Source of the DNA: Megamonas sp. UBA1799
GTDB lineage: Bacteria; Bacillota; Negativicutes; Selenomonadales; Selenomonadaceae
Reading direction: 5' to 3'
Length of the DNA stretch: 20,365 nucleotides
Assembly: GCA_002319815.1 (NCBI GenBank)
Contig: DCFR01000041.1
Coordinates: forward strand, 1 to 20,365
The notes under the pieces are model-generated. The model ran no database searches, had not been told where the DNA came from, and saw only the letters and a program-made list of their open reading frames with translations. This document shows, one piece after another, positions 1 to 7,304 of the stretch; within the stretch, counting starts at the first letter, position 1; every line of letters starts with the position of its first letter. The position numbers and the translations under genes were made by a program.

Positions 1-72
1 GCAACGATGGAACCGGCCGACCGGGTTCATATGGTGAAAGCACTGTTATTGACGTTAGAAAATTTTTCTTAG
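1..72 (+). CDS. ctsR: CtsR heat-shock repressor, C-terminal end only (partial)
   Basis: The window opens inside a reading frame that stops with TAG at 70-72 and has no start in view. The 23 visible residues (…EPADRVHMVKALLLTLENFS) resemble the last helix of CtsR, where a Pro-Arg-Asp-like element is followed by a hydrophobic LK-ML-L pattern. The identification rests mostly on position: the next three genes are mcsA, mcsB and clpC, and in Firmicutes ctsR is the first gene of that operon. CtsR represses class III heat-shock genes by binding tandem heptad operators and is inactivated when McsB is active. The promoter and CtsR operators would lie upstream of the window. Confidence 0.72.
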   Translation, partial: ATMEPADRVHMVKALLLTLENFS

Positions 73-88
73 AAGGGGGTTCGTGGAT

Positions 89-634
89 ATGTTATGTGAT
101 GACTGCAAAAAAAATGAGGCTTGTGTGCATATCACACAGATCAGCCCAGAGGGCAAGATAGATAAAAATTTATGTGAAAAATGCGCGGCGAAGTATGGTA
201 ATCTTCTTTTACAGCAGGGGGATAAAAATTTTACCGTCAATGATTTTTTAAAGGGCGTTTTTAGTAAGGCGCCACAAGGAGCGGCGGAAGAAACAGCGGG
301 GCCGGATCTTGTTTGCCCCAACTGCGGCATGTCGTATCGGGATTTTCAGCAGACGGGAAAAATTGGCTGCAGTGTCTGCTATGATACGTTTCGGCGCCAG
401 TTGACGCCGATTCTCACCCGTATTCATGGTTCCAGTACGCATAGCGGGAAGATACCGCTTCGTTCCGGTGGAAAGTTGGTTGTACAGCATGAATTGGCTC
501 TTTTAAAGGATCGTTTGCAGGATTGTGTAGCCCGAGAGGAATATGAAAAAGCGGCGGAGTATCGGGACCAGATCAAAGCATTGGAACAAAAGCTGGCCAC
601 CGCTTCAGAAACGGGGGATGCAGCATGTCAGTGA
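89..634 (+). CDS. mcsA: McsA, zinc-binding activator of the arginine kinase McsB
   Basis: 181 residues from ATG 89. Two zinc-binding cysteine pairs are visible, C3/C6 with C29/C32, and C76/C79 with C94/C97, followed by a C-terminal UVR motif (about residues 136-168, pattern LLKDRLQ…EYEKAAEYRDQIK). This is the McsA architecture. McsA binds and stimulates McsB, so that together they mark proteins with phospho-arginine for ClpCP, and it helps relieve CtsR repression. A longer start at GTG 83 exists, but the Shine-Dalgarno GAAGGGGG (72-79) leaves only 3 nt before it and 9 nt before ATG 89, so 89 is preferred; the protein then begins MLCDDC, as McsA homologues do. The gene begins 16 nt after ctsR and overlaps mcsB by 10 nt. 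Confidence 0.95.
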   Translation: MLCDDCKKNEACVHITQISPEGKIDKNLCEKCAAKYGNLLLQQGDKNFTVNDFLKGVFSKAPQGAAEETAGPDLVCPNCGMSYRDFQQTGKIGCSVCYDTFRRQLTPILTRIHGSSTHSGKIPLRSGGKLVVQHELALLKDRLQDCVAREEYEKAAEYRDQIKALEQKLATASETGDAACQ

Positions 635-1701
635 TGGATTTGTATCGGGATTATTGTTTGCCGTGGATGCAGTCGGGAAAGGAAAGCGATATTGTGATTT
701 CCAGCCGGGTTCGTTTGGCCAGAAATTTTTCCCGCCTGCCTTTTCCCAATCGGGCTGATTTTACTCAATTGGCCGCCGTGCAGGAAATGGCAGCTTCTAT
801 TTTCAGTGATCTGGAATCGGCTTGTAATGAAGAGTTTGATGCTATTGGGATGGATGCGCTGACTCCGCTGGAACGCAGTGTCCTGGTAGAAAAACAATTG
901 ATCAGCCGCAATCTGATTAAAAAACCGCAGTATCGCAGCGTCTATGTAAGCCGTGACCGGCGCTGCAGCGTGATGGTCAATGAAGAGGATCATTTACGGA
1001 TTCAATGCATGGCGGCCGGACTTGATCTGGCAGCACCGTTTGCTCTGGCGTCACGTGTGGATGATGCGGTGGAGGCGAAACTGGATATTGCCTTTGATGA
1101 AAAGATGGGGTACCTTACCTCTTGCCCGACCAATCTGGGTACAGGTTTGCGGGCATCTGTGCTGCTGCATCTGCCAGGACTAGTCTTTACACGAAATATG
1201 AATAATATCATTAATATTTCACAGCAGCTGGGGCTTTCGGTGCGTGGTATGTATGGCGAAGGCACCGAGACGGTCGGGAATGTTTTTCAGGTGTCAAATC
1301 AGTTGACGTTGGGGTTCACCGAACAAGGGATTCTGGATAATCTGACAAGTGCGGTGAAAGAAATTATTGAGAATGAGCGGCGGGCCCGCAAGGCGCTGAT
1401 GCTTTATACAAAGGATCGTATCGAGGACATTGTTTGGCGGGCCTTTGGCACGTTGAAGTATGCGCGCTTTATTGGGGAGACGGAAGTGCTGCAGCTTTTG
1501 AGCAAGGTGCGGCTGGGAATTGATCTCGGCTTGATTAACGAAGCGATGCCGGAACAATATCCGGAACTGATTCTGGCCAGCCGCCCCAGCTACTTGCAGA
1601 ATCTGATGAATAACGAGAATATGTCAAAAAATGAAATCGACCGAAAGCGTGCGGAGATGGTTCGCCGTATCCTGGCGGGCGAAAGTGCAGGTCAGGAGTG
1701 A
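625..1701 (+). CDS. mcsB: McsB, protein-arginine kinase
   Basis: 358 residues, the usual McsB length. It transfers phosphate from ATP to arginine side chains on misfolded proteins and on CtsR, marking them for ClpC-ClpP. The phosphagen-kinase fold is visible: SSRVRLARN at residues 26-34 (nucleotide-binding arginines), NEEDHLRIQ at 119-127 carrying the catalytic acidic pair E120/E121, the active-site cysteine C167 in TSCPTNLGTGLRAS, and RGMYGEGTE further on. The C-terminal DRKRAEMVRR stretch lies where the phospho-arginine-binding regulatory site is found. ATG 625 lies inside the end of mcsA with GGGGG 7 nt upstream, implying translational coupling. The stop TGA at 1699-1701 lies between the RBS and start of clpC. 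Confidence 0.97.
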   Translation: MSVMDLYRDYCLPWMQSGKESDIVISSRVRLARNFSRLPFPNRADFTQLAAVQEMAASIFSDLESACNEEFDAIGMDALTPLERSVLVEKQLISRNLIKKPQYRSVYVSRDRRCSVMVNEEDHLRIQCMAAGLDLAAPFALASRVDDAVEAKLDIAFDEKMGYLTSCPTNLGTGLRASVLLHLPGLVFTRNMNNIINISQQLGLSVRGMYGEGTETVGNVFQVSNQLTLGFTEQGILDNLTSAVKEIIENERRARKALMLYTKDRIEDIVWRAFGTLKYARFIGETEVLQLLSKVRLGIDLGLINEAMPEQYPELILASRPSYLQNLMNNENMSKNEIDRKRAEMVRRILAGESAGQE

Positions 1702-1706
1702 TAAAT

Positions 1707-4202
1707 ATGAACACCAAGTTTACGGCCCGGGCGATTAAGGTTCTGGAGTATGCGCAATATGAGGCACAGGATCTGGAACAGAATTTTATCGGAACGGAAC
1801 ATTTGCTGTTGGGTTTGCTGCATGAGCAGGATGGAATTGCCGCGCGGGCACTTAAGGCGCTGGGCCTGGATCTGGACATGGTTCGGGAGCGGGTGGAAAG
1901 CGTTCTGGGCAGCGATGAGGACGCTCCGTCGGAGAATCCGTATTATACGCCGCGGGCTAAGCGGGTTATGGAACTGGCAGTTGATGAAGCTCGTTCCTTT
2001 GGACATAATTATATAGGTACGGAGCACATTCTGTTGGGATTGATCCGCGAAAATGAAGGCGCCGCTGCCCGGGTGTTGATTTCGCTGGGCGCGGACCTGA
2101 CAATTGTGCGCTCTACGGTGGTTGATATGCTGGGAGGGAACCGGGCCGATACAAACGGCAGCCATGAGCAGGGGAACAGCCACAGCGATGGCGGTCCGGA
2201 TAGCGCCGGGACGCCGCTGCTCGATAAGTATGGCCGCTGTCTGAATGATCTGGCGGTACAGGATAAAATGGACCCTGTTATCGGACGAGAAAAGGAAATC
2301 CAGCGGGTCATTCAGATTTTGTCGCGGCGCACTAAAAACAATCCAATTCTTATCGGCGAGCCCGGCGTAGGTAAAACCGCTATTGCCGAGGGGTTGGCGC
2401 AGTGCATTGTGCAGGGGACAGTACCGTATATGCTGGTTGATAAACGTGTGGTGTCGCTGAGCATGGCCTCGATTGTTGCCGGCGCTAAATACCGGGGCGA
2501 ATTTGAAGAGCGGCTGAAGAAGATCATGGATGAGATTCGTCAGGCGGGCAATATTATTTTGTTTATTGATGAACTGCATACGCTGATTGGCGCCGGAGCC
2601 GCTGAAGGCTCGATTGATGCAGCCAATATCATGAAGCCGGCGTTGTCGCGGGGCGAGATTCAGGTCATCGGGGCAACGACACTGAAAGAATATAAAAAAT
2701 ATATTGAGAAGGATTCCGCGCTGGAGCGCCGTTTCCAGCCGATTATGGTCGGAGAACCGGGTGTGGCCGATGCTATCCGCATTCTTACCGGATTGCGGGA
2801 TAAATATGAAGCTTTTCATCGGGCACAGATTACCGATGAAGCCATTGAAGCGGCAGTCAAGCTTTCCCATCGGTACATTTCGGATCGTTTTTTACCGGAT
2901 AAGGCGATTGATCTGATGGATGAAGCGGCGTCCAAGGTGCGCATGAAGGCGGTGGCGCAGCCAGACGATGTAAAAGCGATTGAACAGCATCTGTCGGAGT
3001 TGAAGTGTGAGAAGGAAGCGGCGATTACGGCGCAGGAATATGAGCGGGCGGCCAAGCTGCGGGATGAAGAAAGCGGTGTTAAGCAGGAGCTGGCCGCAGC
3101 TAAAGAGCAGTGGCAAGAACGGGAAAATACCCACATTGTAGTTGGCGCCGATGATATTGCGGAAGTTGTGGCCTTATGGACAGGGATTCCGGTACAGCGG
3201 CTGGCCGCAAAGGAATCCGAACGACTGCTTCATTTGGAAAAAATCCTTACGCAGCGGGTAGTCGGTCAAAAAGAAGCGGTTGTGGCGGTTTCAAAGGCCA
3301 TTCGTCGGGCGCGGGCCGGGCTTAAAGATCCGAAACGTCCCATTGGGTCCTTCTTGTTTTTGGGACCGACCGGTGTTGGTAAAACTGAGCTGGCCCGGAC
3401 TCTGGCGGAAGCCTTGTTTGGCAGCGAAGATGCAATTATCCGGTTTGATATGTCGGAGTATATGGAGAAATTTACGGTATCGCGTCTGGTCGGTGCGCCT
3501 CCGGGCTATATTGGTTATGAAGAGGGCGGACAGCTGACTGATGCGGTTCGGCGGAAACCTTATTCTATCATTTTGCTGGATGAGATTGAAAAGGCGCATT
3601 ATGATGTGTTCAATATTTTGCTGCAGGTACTGGAAGATGGTCGGCTGACTGATAGCCAGGGACGCACGGTTGACTTTAAAAATACGGTCATTATCATGAC
3701 GTCGAATGTCGGGGCGGATTTTTTACGTGAAGAAGGAGCAACGGTCGGCTTTTCTACGCAGCAAGAAACGGCGGAAGATCGTTCCCGGCTGGCCAAGAAA
3801 AGAGTGATGTCCGAAGTGCGGAAACTTTTCAAACCAGAATTTTTGAATCGGATCGATGAGCTGCTGATTTTTCATCCGCTGGGCAAGAATGAGCTGGCTG
3901 CGATTGTCGACATTTTGCTGCATGAGGTCCGGGATCGCTTGGCGGAGAAGCAGATTCGGATGGATATCAGCCCGGCTGCTAAAGCAAAGTTGATTGAAAA
4001 AGGTACAGACTTTAAATTTGGCGCGCGTCCGTTGAAACGTGCTGTACAGAAACTGGTCGAGGATGAAATAGCCGAACGCTTACTGGCCAAGGAGTTTAAG
4101 GCAGGAGATACGATTTATGTCAAGAAAGTGGATAATAAATTGGATTTTGTGCGGAAAACCGAACCGGCAGCAGAGGAGAGTCATGCGTCCGCAGAAGAAT
4201 AA
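1707..4202 (+). CDS. clpC: ClpC, AAA+ unfoldase of the ClpCP protease
   Basis: 831 residues from ATG 1707; the family is usually 810-850. It unfolds substrates, including phospho-arginine-tagged ones, and threads them into ClpP. Visible in order: two Clp-N repeats (about 1-145), D1 Walker A GEPGVGKT at 217-224 and Walker B IILFIDELH at 283-291, the middle/UVR-like domain with AAKLRDEE near 450, D2 Walker A GPTGVGKT at 553-560, Walker B IILLDEIEKAH near 621-631, the ClpP-docking VGF loop at 680-682, and the sensor segment FLNRID at 712-717. ATG 1707 has AGGAG (1694-1698) 8 nt upstream; an in-frame GTG at 1698 overlaps that RBS and is rejected. It is the last classic member of the ctsR operon. 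Confidence 0.98.
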   Translation: MNTKFTARAIKVLEYAQYEAQDLEQNFIGTEHLLLGLLHEQDGIAARALKALGLDLDMVRERVESVLGSDEDAPSENPYYTPRAKRVMELAVDEARSFGHNYIGTEHILLGLIRENEGAAARVLISLGADLTIVRSTVVDMLGGNRADTNGSHEQGNSHSDGGPDSAGTPLLDKYGRCLNDLAVQDKMDPVIGREKEIQRVIQILSRRTKNNPILIGEPGVGKTAIAEGLAQCIVQGTVPYMLVDKRVVSLSMASIVAGAKYRGEFEERLKKIMDEIRQAGNIILFIDELHTLIGAGAAEGSIDAANIMKPALSRGEIQVIGATTLKEYKKYIEKDSALERRFQPIMVGEPGVADAIRILTGLRDKYEAFHRAQITDEAIEAAVKLSHRYISDRFLPDKAIDLMDEAASKVRMKAVAQPDDVKAIEQHLSELKCEKEAAITAQEYERAAKLRDEESGVKQELAAAKEQWQERENTHIVVGADDIAEVVALWTGIPVQRLAAKESERLLHLEKILTQRVVGQKEAVVAVSKAIRRARAGLKDPKRPIGSFLFLGPTGVGKTELARTLAEALFGSEDAIIRFDMSEYMEKFTVSRLVGAPPGYIGYEEGGQLTDAVRRKPYSIILLDEIEKAHYDVFNILLQVLEDGRLTDSQGRTVDFKNTVIIMTSNVGADFLREEGATVGFSTQQETAEDRSRLAKKRVMSEVRKLFKPEFLNRIDELLIFHPLGKNELAAIVDILLHEVRDRLAEKQIRMDISPAAKAKLIEKGTDFKFGARPLKRAVQKLVEDEIAERLLAKEFKAGDTIYVKKVDNKLDFVRKTEPAAEESHASAEE

Positions 4203-4329
4203 ATTGGCTTCGGATACAGCGGCGTCGCGGCTGAAAAATTTTGGCCTCAATTTGGTTTTGGCCTGTAGCTGGCTGTTTCGCCGAAGTATCCGGCGGTTGA
4301 AAAGAGCATGGCAAAGGAAGGATGAATAG
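4183..4329 (+). CDS. Unrecognised 48-residue basic small protein between clpC and radA
   Basis: I do not recognise this protein. ATG 4183 is preceded by GAGGAG (4173-4178) at a 4-nt spacing, a strong ribosome binding site that lies inside the end of clpC. The ORF overlaps clpC by 20 nt and its stop TAG (4327-4329) sits 1 nt before the GTG start of radA, so it fits the gap between the two genes closely. The product begins MRPQKNKLAS, has a short hydrophobic centre (FGLNLVLACSWLF, about residues 19-31) and ends in a very basic tail (RRSIRRLKRAWQRKDE). This could be a small membrane-associated or nucleic-acid-binding peptide, or a coupling ORF that hands ribosomes from clpC to radA. It could also be a chance ORF; the RBS and tight fit argue against that. 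Confidence 0.55.
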   Translation: MRPQKNKLASDTAASRLKNFGLNLVLACSWLFRRSIRRLKRAWQRKDE

Positions 4330-4330
4330 G

Positions 4331-5710
4331 GTGGCGAAGGCAAAGACAGCATATGTCTGTCAGGAATGCGGCTATGATTCGGTGAAGTGGCTGGGACGCT
4401 GCCCGGGGTGCGGCGCCTGGAATACGATGGTTGAAGAAAAGGTTCAGCCGGCTAAAGATGCAAAAGGAATCCGTCTTGGCCTTTCGGATGCGGCGTCGCC
4501 ACAACCGATCGCAGCGGTTGAAACCGAGGATTTGCCTCGTTTTCCGACGGGGTCGGCAGAACTGGATCGGGTTTTGGGCGGCGGTATTATACCGGGGTCA
4601 GTGGTGCTTATCGCCGGGGATCCGGGCGTCGGCAAGTCTAGCTTGACACTTAGTGTCTGCGCTGCGGTTGCTCGCTGCGGTAAAAAGGTATTGTATGTGA
4701 CCGGGGAGGAAAGTACGCGACAGGTGCGTCTGCGCGCTGATCGGCTGGATGCTTTGGCAGAGGGACTGTACGTAGTTAGTGAAACCAATCTGGAAACGAT
4801 TGCCCGTCATATTGAAAACATCCGTCCGGAACTTTTGATCATTGACTCCATACAGACAATTTTTCGGCCGGACATTGAGAGCGCGCCCGGCAGTGTGAGT
4901 CAGGTGCGGGAATGCAGCGTAGAGCTGCTGCGCATTGCTAAGACGCAAGGCATTGCCGCATTTATTGTCGGTCATGTAACGAAGGATGGCAGCTTGGCAG
5001 GGCCGCGGGTACTAGAGCATATCGTGGATACAGTGCTTTTCTTTGAAGGAGAGAAAAATGCCGAGTATCGTGTGCTGCGCGCGGTGAAGAATCGTTTCGG
5101 CAGTACGAATGAAATTGGGCTTTTTGAGATGCGTGATACGGGATTGACGGATGTGCCGGATGCTTCCAAGTTGTTTTTGTCTGATCGACGGGCGGATTCC
5201 GGCACGGTGATCATTCCTACGGTGGAAGGCACACGTCCGCTGCTGGTGGAATTGCAGGCGCTGGTGGCCCAGACACCGTATGTGCCGCCTCGGCGCACTT
5301 CAGACGCAGTGGATATCAAACGATTGCAGCTGCTGCTGGCTGTTTTAGAAAAGAGAGTTCATCTTTCGGTCGGGGCTTGTGATGTTTATGTGAAGGCAGC
5401 GGGCGGTATTAAAATTGATGAACCAGCGGCTGATCTTGGCCTTTGCATTGCTATGGCTTCCAGTTTTGCCAATCGTTTGCTGCGGCCGCAGACCATCGTG
5501 TTCGGCGAAGTTGGTCTGGCCGGAGATGTCCGGGCGGTCAGTCAGGTGGATACCCGGCTGCGGGAAGCGTTTCGGCTGGGTTTTACGGCGGCCGTGCTGC
5601 CAAAGAAAAACTATGAACGGCTGGAAGGCCATGGCCCCGCGGGTATGACTTTACTGCCGGCGGCAACGATTGGCGAGGCTTTGCGCCTTGCCCTGCCGAA
5701 AACAGAATAA
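4331..5710 (+). CDS. radA: RadA/Sms DNA repair and branch-migration ATPase
   Basis: 459 residues from GTG 4331. RadA processes recombination intermediates, helping extend strand exchange. It shows the N-terminal zinc finger C10/C13…C24/C27 (CQECG…CPGCG), Walker A GDPGVGKSS at about 96-104, the RadA-specific KNRFG motif, and a C-terminal Lon-protease-like P domain (GGIKIDEPAADLG … FGEVGLAGDVRAV). ATG 4322 lies in frame but directly abuts the RBS AAAGGAAGG, whereas GTG 4331 has the normal 9-nt spacing and gives the family-typical start (M)AKAK, so 4331 is chosen. It follows the small ORF by 1 nt and probably shares the clpC transcript. Its TAA lies inside the terminator palindrome. Confidence 0.96.
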   Translation: MAKAKTAYVCQECGYDSVKWLGRCPGCGAWNTMVEEKVQPAKDAKGIRLGLSDAASPQPIAAVETEDLPRFPTGSAELDRVLGGGIIPGSVVLIAGDPGVGKSSLTLSVCAAVARCGKKVLYVTGEESTRQVRLRADRLDALAEGLYVVSETNLETIARHIENIRPELLIIDSIQTIFRPDIESAPGSVSQVRECSVELLRIAKTQGIAAFIVGHVTKDGSLAGPRVLEHIVDTVLFFEGEKNAEYRVLRAVKNRFGSTNEIGLFEMRDTGLTDVPDASKLFLSDRRADSGTVIIPTVEGTRPLLVELQALVAQTPYVPPRRTSDAVDIKRLQLLLAVLEKRVHLSVGACDVYVKAAGGIKIDEPAADLGLCIAMASSFANRLLRPQTIVFGEVGLAGDVRAVSQVDTRLREAFRLGFTAAVLPKKNYERLEGHGPAGMTLLPAATIGEALRLALPKTE

Positions 5711-5765
5711 AACATAAAAAAGATGCTGTCCCATATATGGGACAGCATCTTTTTTATGTTTTATT
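5706..5765. terminator. 60-bp perfect palindrome, bidirectional terminator between radA and thiT
   Basis: Arms 5706-5732 and 5739-5765 are exact reverse complements and the central ATATAT is itself self-complementary, so all 60 bp form a perfect inverted repeat. The GC-rich core GATGCTGTCCC / GGGACAGCATC is flanked by A-rich then T-rich arms, giving a U-tract on either strand. It lies between the convergent radA and thiT genes and would terminate both. The radA stop codon (5708-5710) is within the left arm. Confidence 0.93.
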
Positions 5766-5778
5766 TGCGAATTTAAAT

Positions 5779-6420
5779 TTAATCGCAGCGCATATCCGAA
5801 CGGTCCATAGCGGCCAGCAGCCGTTCTACCGGCAGAATGCGCAGAATAGCAAAGCAGATGATGAATTCAGGCACCAGATAGGCGGCATTGAAGGTCAGTG
5901 CATACAGGACAGGCGAGGTACCGGCCGGGGCATAGGAACCAAAGAAAATGATCCCGGAAATCACATGACAGCAAAAACGGCCGCAAAATGCCAGCAGTGT
6001 TGAAAGCCAGCGGCGGGAAGGCCAAAAGGCTGCCAATCCCAAAGCCATATACGGCAGCGGATAATCAAACAGCACCTGTACGGGGTGCAGAACATACGGA
6101 TCCTGCAAGAGATTAATCAGTCCGTACAAAAATCCGGTCAGGCAGCCAATGCCGCTGCCGTAACGATAGGCAATCAGCAGCAGAGGAATCATCGCACCGC
6201 ACGTAATACTGCCGCCCTGCGGCATATGATAGAGGCGCAGTTGATGCAAAAGTATCGTCAGCGCCAGCATCAGTCCTATATAGACGAGCATGGCGGGGGT
6301 AAATCGGATGCGCCGGATATAAAGAAAAAGAAAAATAAGCAGGAGCACGCCGCCGAGGGCAAAAAGACTGGCAGGATGCATGCTTAGCTCGGGAATATTG
6401 TGTAAAGCAGCTGTGAACAT
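5779..6420 (-). CDS. thiT: ThiT-like thiamine-binding S component of an ECF transporter
   Basis: 213 residues, mostly hydrophobic, with about six membrane helices. It carries ThiT (YuaJ) signature segments: PQGGSIT at 67-73 followed by MIPLLLIAYRYGSGIG, and HPVQVLFDYPLPYMALGL at about 112-129. ThiT captures thiamine in the cytoplasmic membrane and works with the shared EcfA/A'/T module, which is not encoded here. ATG (complement of 6418-6420) has a GGGGAGGAA ribosome binding site just upstream. It is convergent with radA and divergent from the thioredoxin-like gene. The 5' UTR predicted from the promoter candidate is only about 20 nt, and no TPP riboswitch core is seen. A different vitamin specificity within the S-component group is possible but less likely. 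Confidence 0.88.
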   Translation of the reverse strand: MFTAALHNIPELSMHPASLFALGGVLLLIFLFLYIRRIRFTPAMLVYIGLMLALTILLHQLRLYHMPQGGSITCGAMIPLLLIAYRYGSGIGCLTGFLYGLINLLQDPYVLHPVQVLFDYPLPYMALGLAAFWPSRRWLSTLLAFCGRFCCHVISGIIFFGSYAPAGTSPVLYALTFNAAYLVPEFIICFAILRILPVERLLAAMDRSDMRCD

Positions 6421-6449
6421 AATAATTTCCTCCCCTGATGTTACCTTTT

Positions 6450-6478
6450 AGCATACTACGACCGTTTGTATTTGACAA
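6450..6478 (-). promoter_or_regulatory. Candidate sigma-70-type promoter for thiT
   Basis: On the minus strand, TTGTCA (complement of 6473-6478) is followed after 17 nt by TATGCT (complement of 6450-6455). The predicted start point is about 20 nt before the thiT ATG. Confidence 0.5.
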
Positions 6479-6523
6479 TGGCAGGAAAGCTTTGTACCCG
6501 GTGAGAATTTTCTGGAGAGAATA

Positions 6524-6552
6524 TTGCCGGCAGTATTGCGATAGGATATAAT
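6524..6552 (+). promoter_or_regulatory. Candidate promoter for the thioredoxin-like gene
   Basis: TTGCCG (6524-6529), a 17-nt spacer and a perfect TATAAT (6547-6552), about 30 nt before the gene. The -35 box lies in the near-palindrome AATATTGCC/GGCAGTATT (6520-6537), which may be an operator. Confidence 0.65.
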
Positions 6553-6587
6553 GAAGCGCAAGGGGTGGATGCAGAGGAACATGAAGG

Positions 6588-7061
6588 ATGAGAAAAATTG
6601 GGTTTTTATTATTGTTACTTTTGTTTTGTTGTTCTGTTGTGCAGGCACAGTCCCTGAGCAGCGCACCGGATGAGGAATTAACAGGGCTGAATGCGCCGGA
6701 TACATCTATTGCTGCCTTGCATGACGGCAAACCGCTGTATTTGAATTTCTGGGCCTCATGGTGTCCTCCCTGCGTGCGGGAAATGCCGCATATTGATGCA
6801 TTGTATCGGCAGTATGGGGATCAGATAAATTTTGCGGCGGTTACGATCGATGACAATGCCGATGACGCGCAGACTTTTTTGACAAAAACCGGTTTAACGG
6901 TGCCTGTTTATACCGGTGATTTACAGCGCCTGGCCGCCGACTATGGGCTTTCGGCGATTCCAGTTTCAGTGCTTATCGCCGCGGATGGGACGGTGCTTGC
7001 GCAGACGATGGGCGGGATGGATGCCGCCGCGTTGGAAGCTTTTCTGGCTCCAGCTTTATAA
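6588..7061 (+). CDS. Exported TlpA/ResA-like thioredoxin-fold protein
   Basis: 157 residues. A signal peptide is evident: MRK, a leucine-rich core to about residue 15, and a likely cut after VQA (residue 20). The mature part has a thioredoxin fold with the redox motif WCPPC (residues 58-62) in NFWASWCPPCVREMP and a putative cis-proline in SAIPVSV. Such proteins reduce disulfides outside the cytoplasmic membrane, often for cytochrome maturation or peroxide defence; the substrate cannot be told here. ATG 6588 has GAGGA (6574-6578) at 9 nt. It is transcribed alone, from the promoter at 6524-6552 to the terminator near 7158. An ATG at 6581 in another frame gives only a 30-codon ORF. Confidence 0.88.
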   Translation: MRKIGFLLLLLLFCCSVVQAQSLSSAPDEELTGLNAPDTSIAALHDGKPLYLNFWASWCPPCVREMPHIDALYRQYGDQINFAAVTIDDNADDAQTFLTKTGLTVPVYTGDLQRLAADYGLSAIPVSVLIAADGTVLAQTMGGMDAAALEAFLAPAL

Positions 7062-7113
7062 GATTGGTCATTCGTAGTGACGTCAGTTGAATGATCGTTG
7101 TTTTTGATTTTTT

Positions 7114-7158
7114 AAAGCAGATTTTTACAGTATTTGTTTCTGTAAAAATTTGCTTTTT
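7114..7158 (+). terminator. Intrinsic terminator after the thioredoxin-like gene
   Basis: AAAGCAGATTTTTACAG (7114-7130) pairs with CTGTAAAAATTTGCTTT (7140-7156) across a 9-nt loop with one G·U pair, followed by T residues. A weaker hairpin (GGTCATTC 7066-7073 with GAATGATC 7089-7096, followed by a T-run) lies just before it. Confidence 0.75.
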
Positions 7159-7199
7159 ATATTTTACCCGTTTCTTTTCATAAACAAAGACTATTATGG

Positions 7200-7228
7200 T
7201 TGACAGGGTTTTTCATACGTGATAAAAT
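7200..7228 (+). promoter_or_regulatory. Upstream promoter P1 of the CarD-like gene
   Basis: Consensus TTGACA (7200-7205), 17-nt spacer, TAAAAT (7223-7228). It would give a 5' UTR of about 70 nt. Confidence 0.75.
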
Positions 7229-7254
7229 AATTACTTTTATAAATTGGAAATTTA

Positions 7255-7263
7255 TGTTATAAT
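7255..7263 (+). promoter_or_regulatory. Downstream promoter P2 of the CarD-like gene, extended -10
   Basis: TGTTATAAT (7255-7263) is a perfect extended -10 element. The matching -35 position (TTTTAT, 7235-7240) is poor, as is common for extended -10 promoters. Together with P1 it suggests a tandem promoter arrangement. Confidence 0.6.
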
Positions 7264-7304
7264 TAAACATGTCGGGAAAAAATGTATTATGAGGGGGTGT
7301 GTCT

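Noticed and set aside
83..88. Upstream in-frame start GTG 83 for mcsA, and the same pattern at clpC 1698, radA 4322, CarD-like 7299, PIN-TRAM 7877, ispD 9161, rdgB 13115 and sdhB 17702
   Set aside because: In each case the longer start lies inside or directly against the Shine-Dalgarno sequence; the next in-frame start has normal spacing and matches the family N-terminus.
1692..2870. 392-codon minus-strand ORF opposite clpC
   Set aside because: It is the antisense of the strongly conserved ClpC N-terminal and D1 regions, with no RBS or family resemblance.
5737..6387. Plus-strand ORFs opposite thiT
   Set aside because: Low-complexity antisense shadows; the minus strand gives a coherent ThiT protein with RBS and promoter.
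6581..6673. Alternative-frame ORF at the thioredoxin-like gene start, with a lipobox-like LFCCAG
   Set aside because: It is only 30 codons and stops before the thioredoxin domain; the frame from 6588 has a signal peptide joined to the WCPPC domain.
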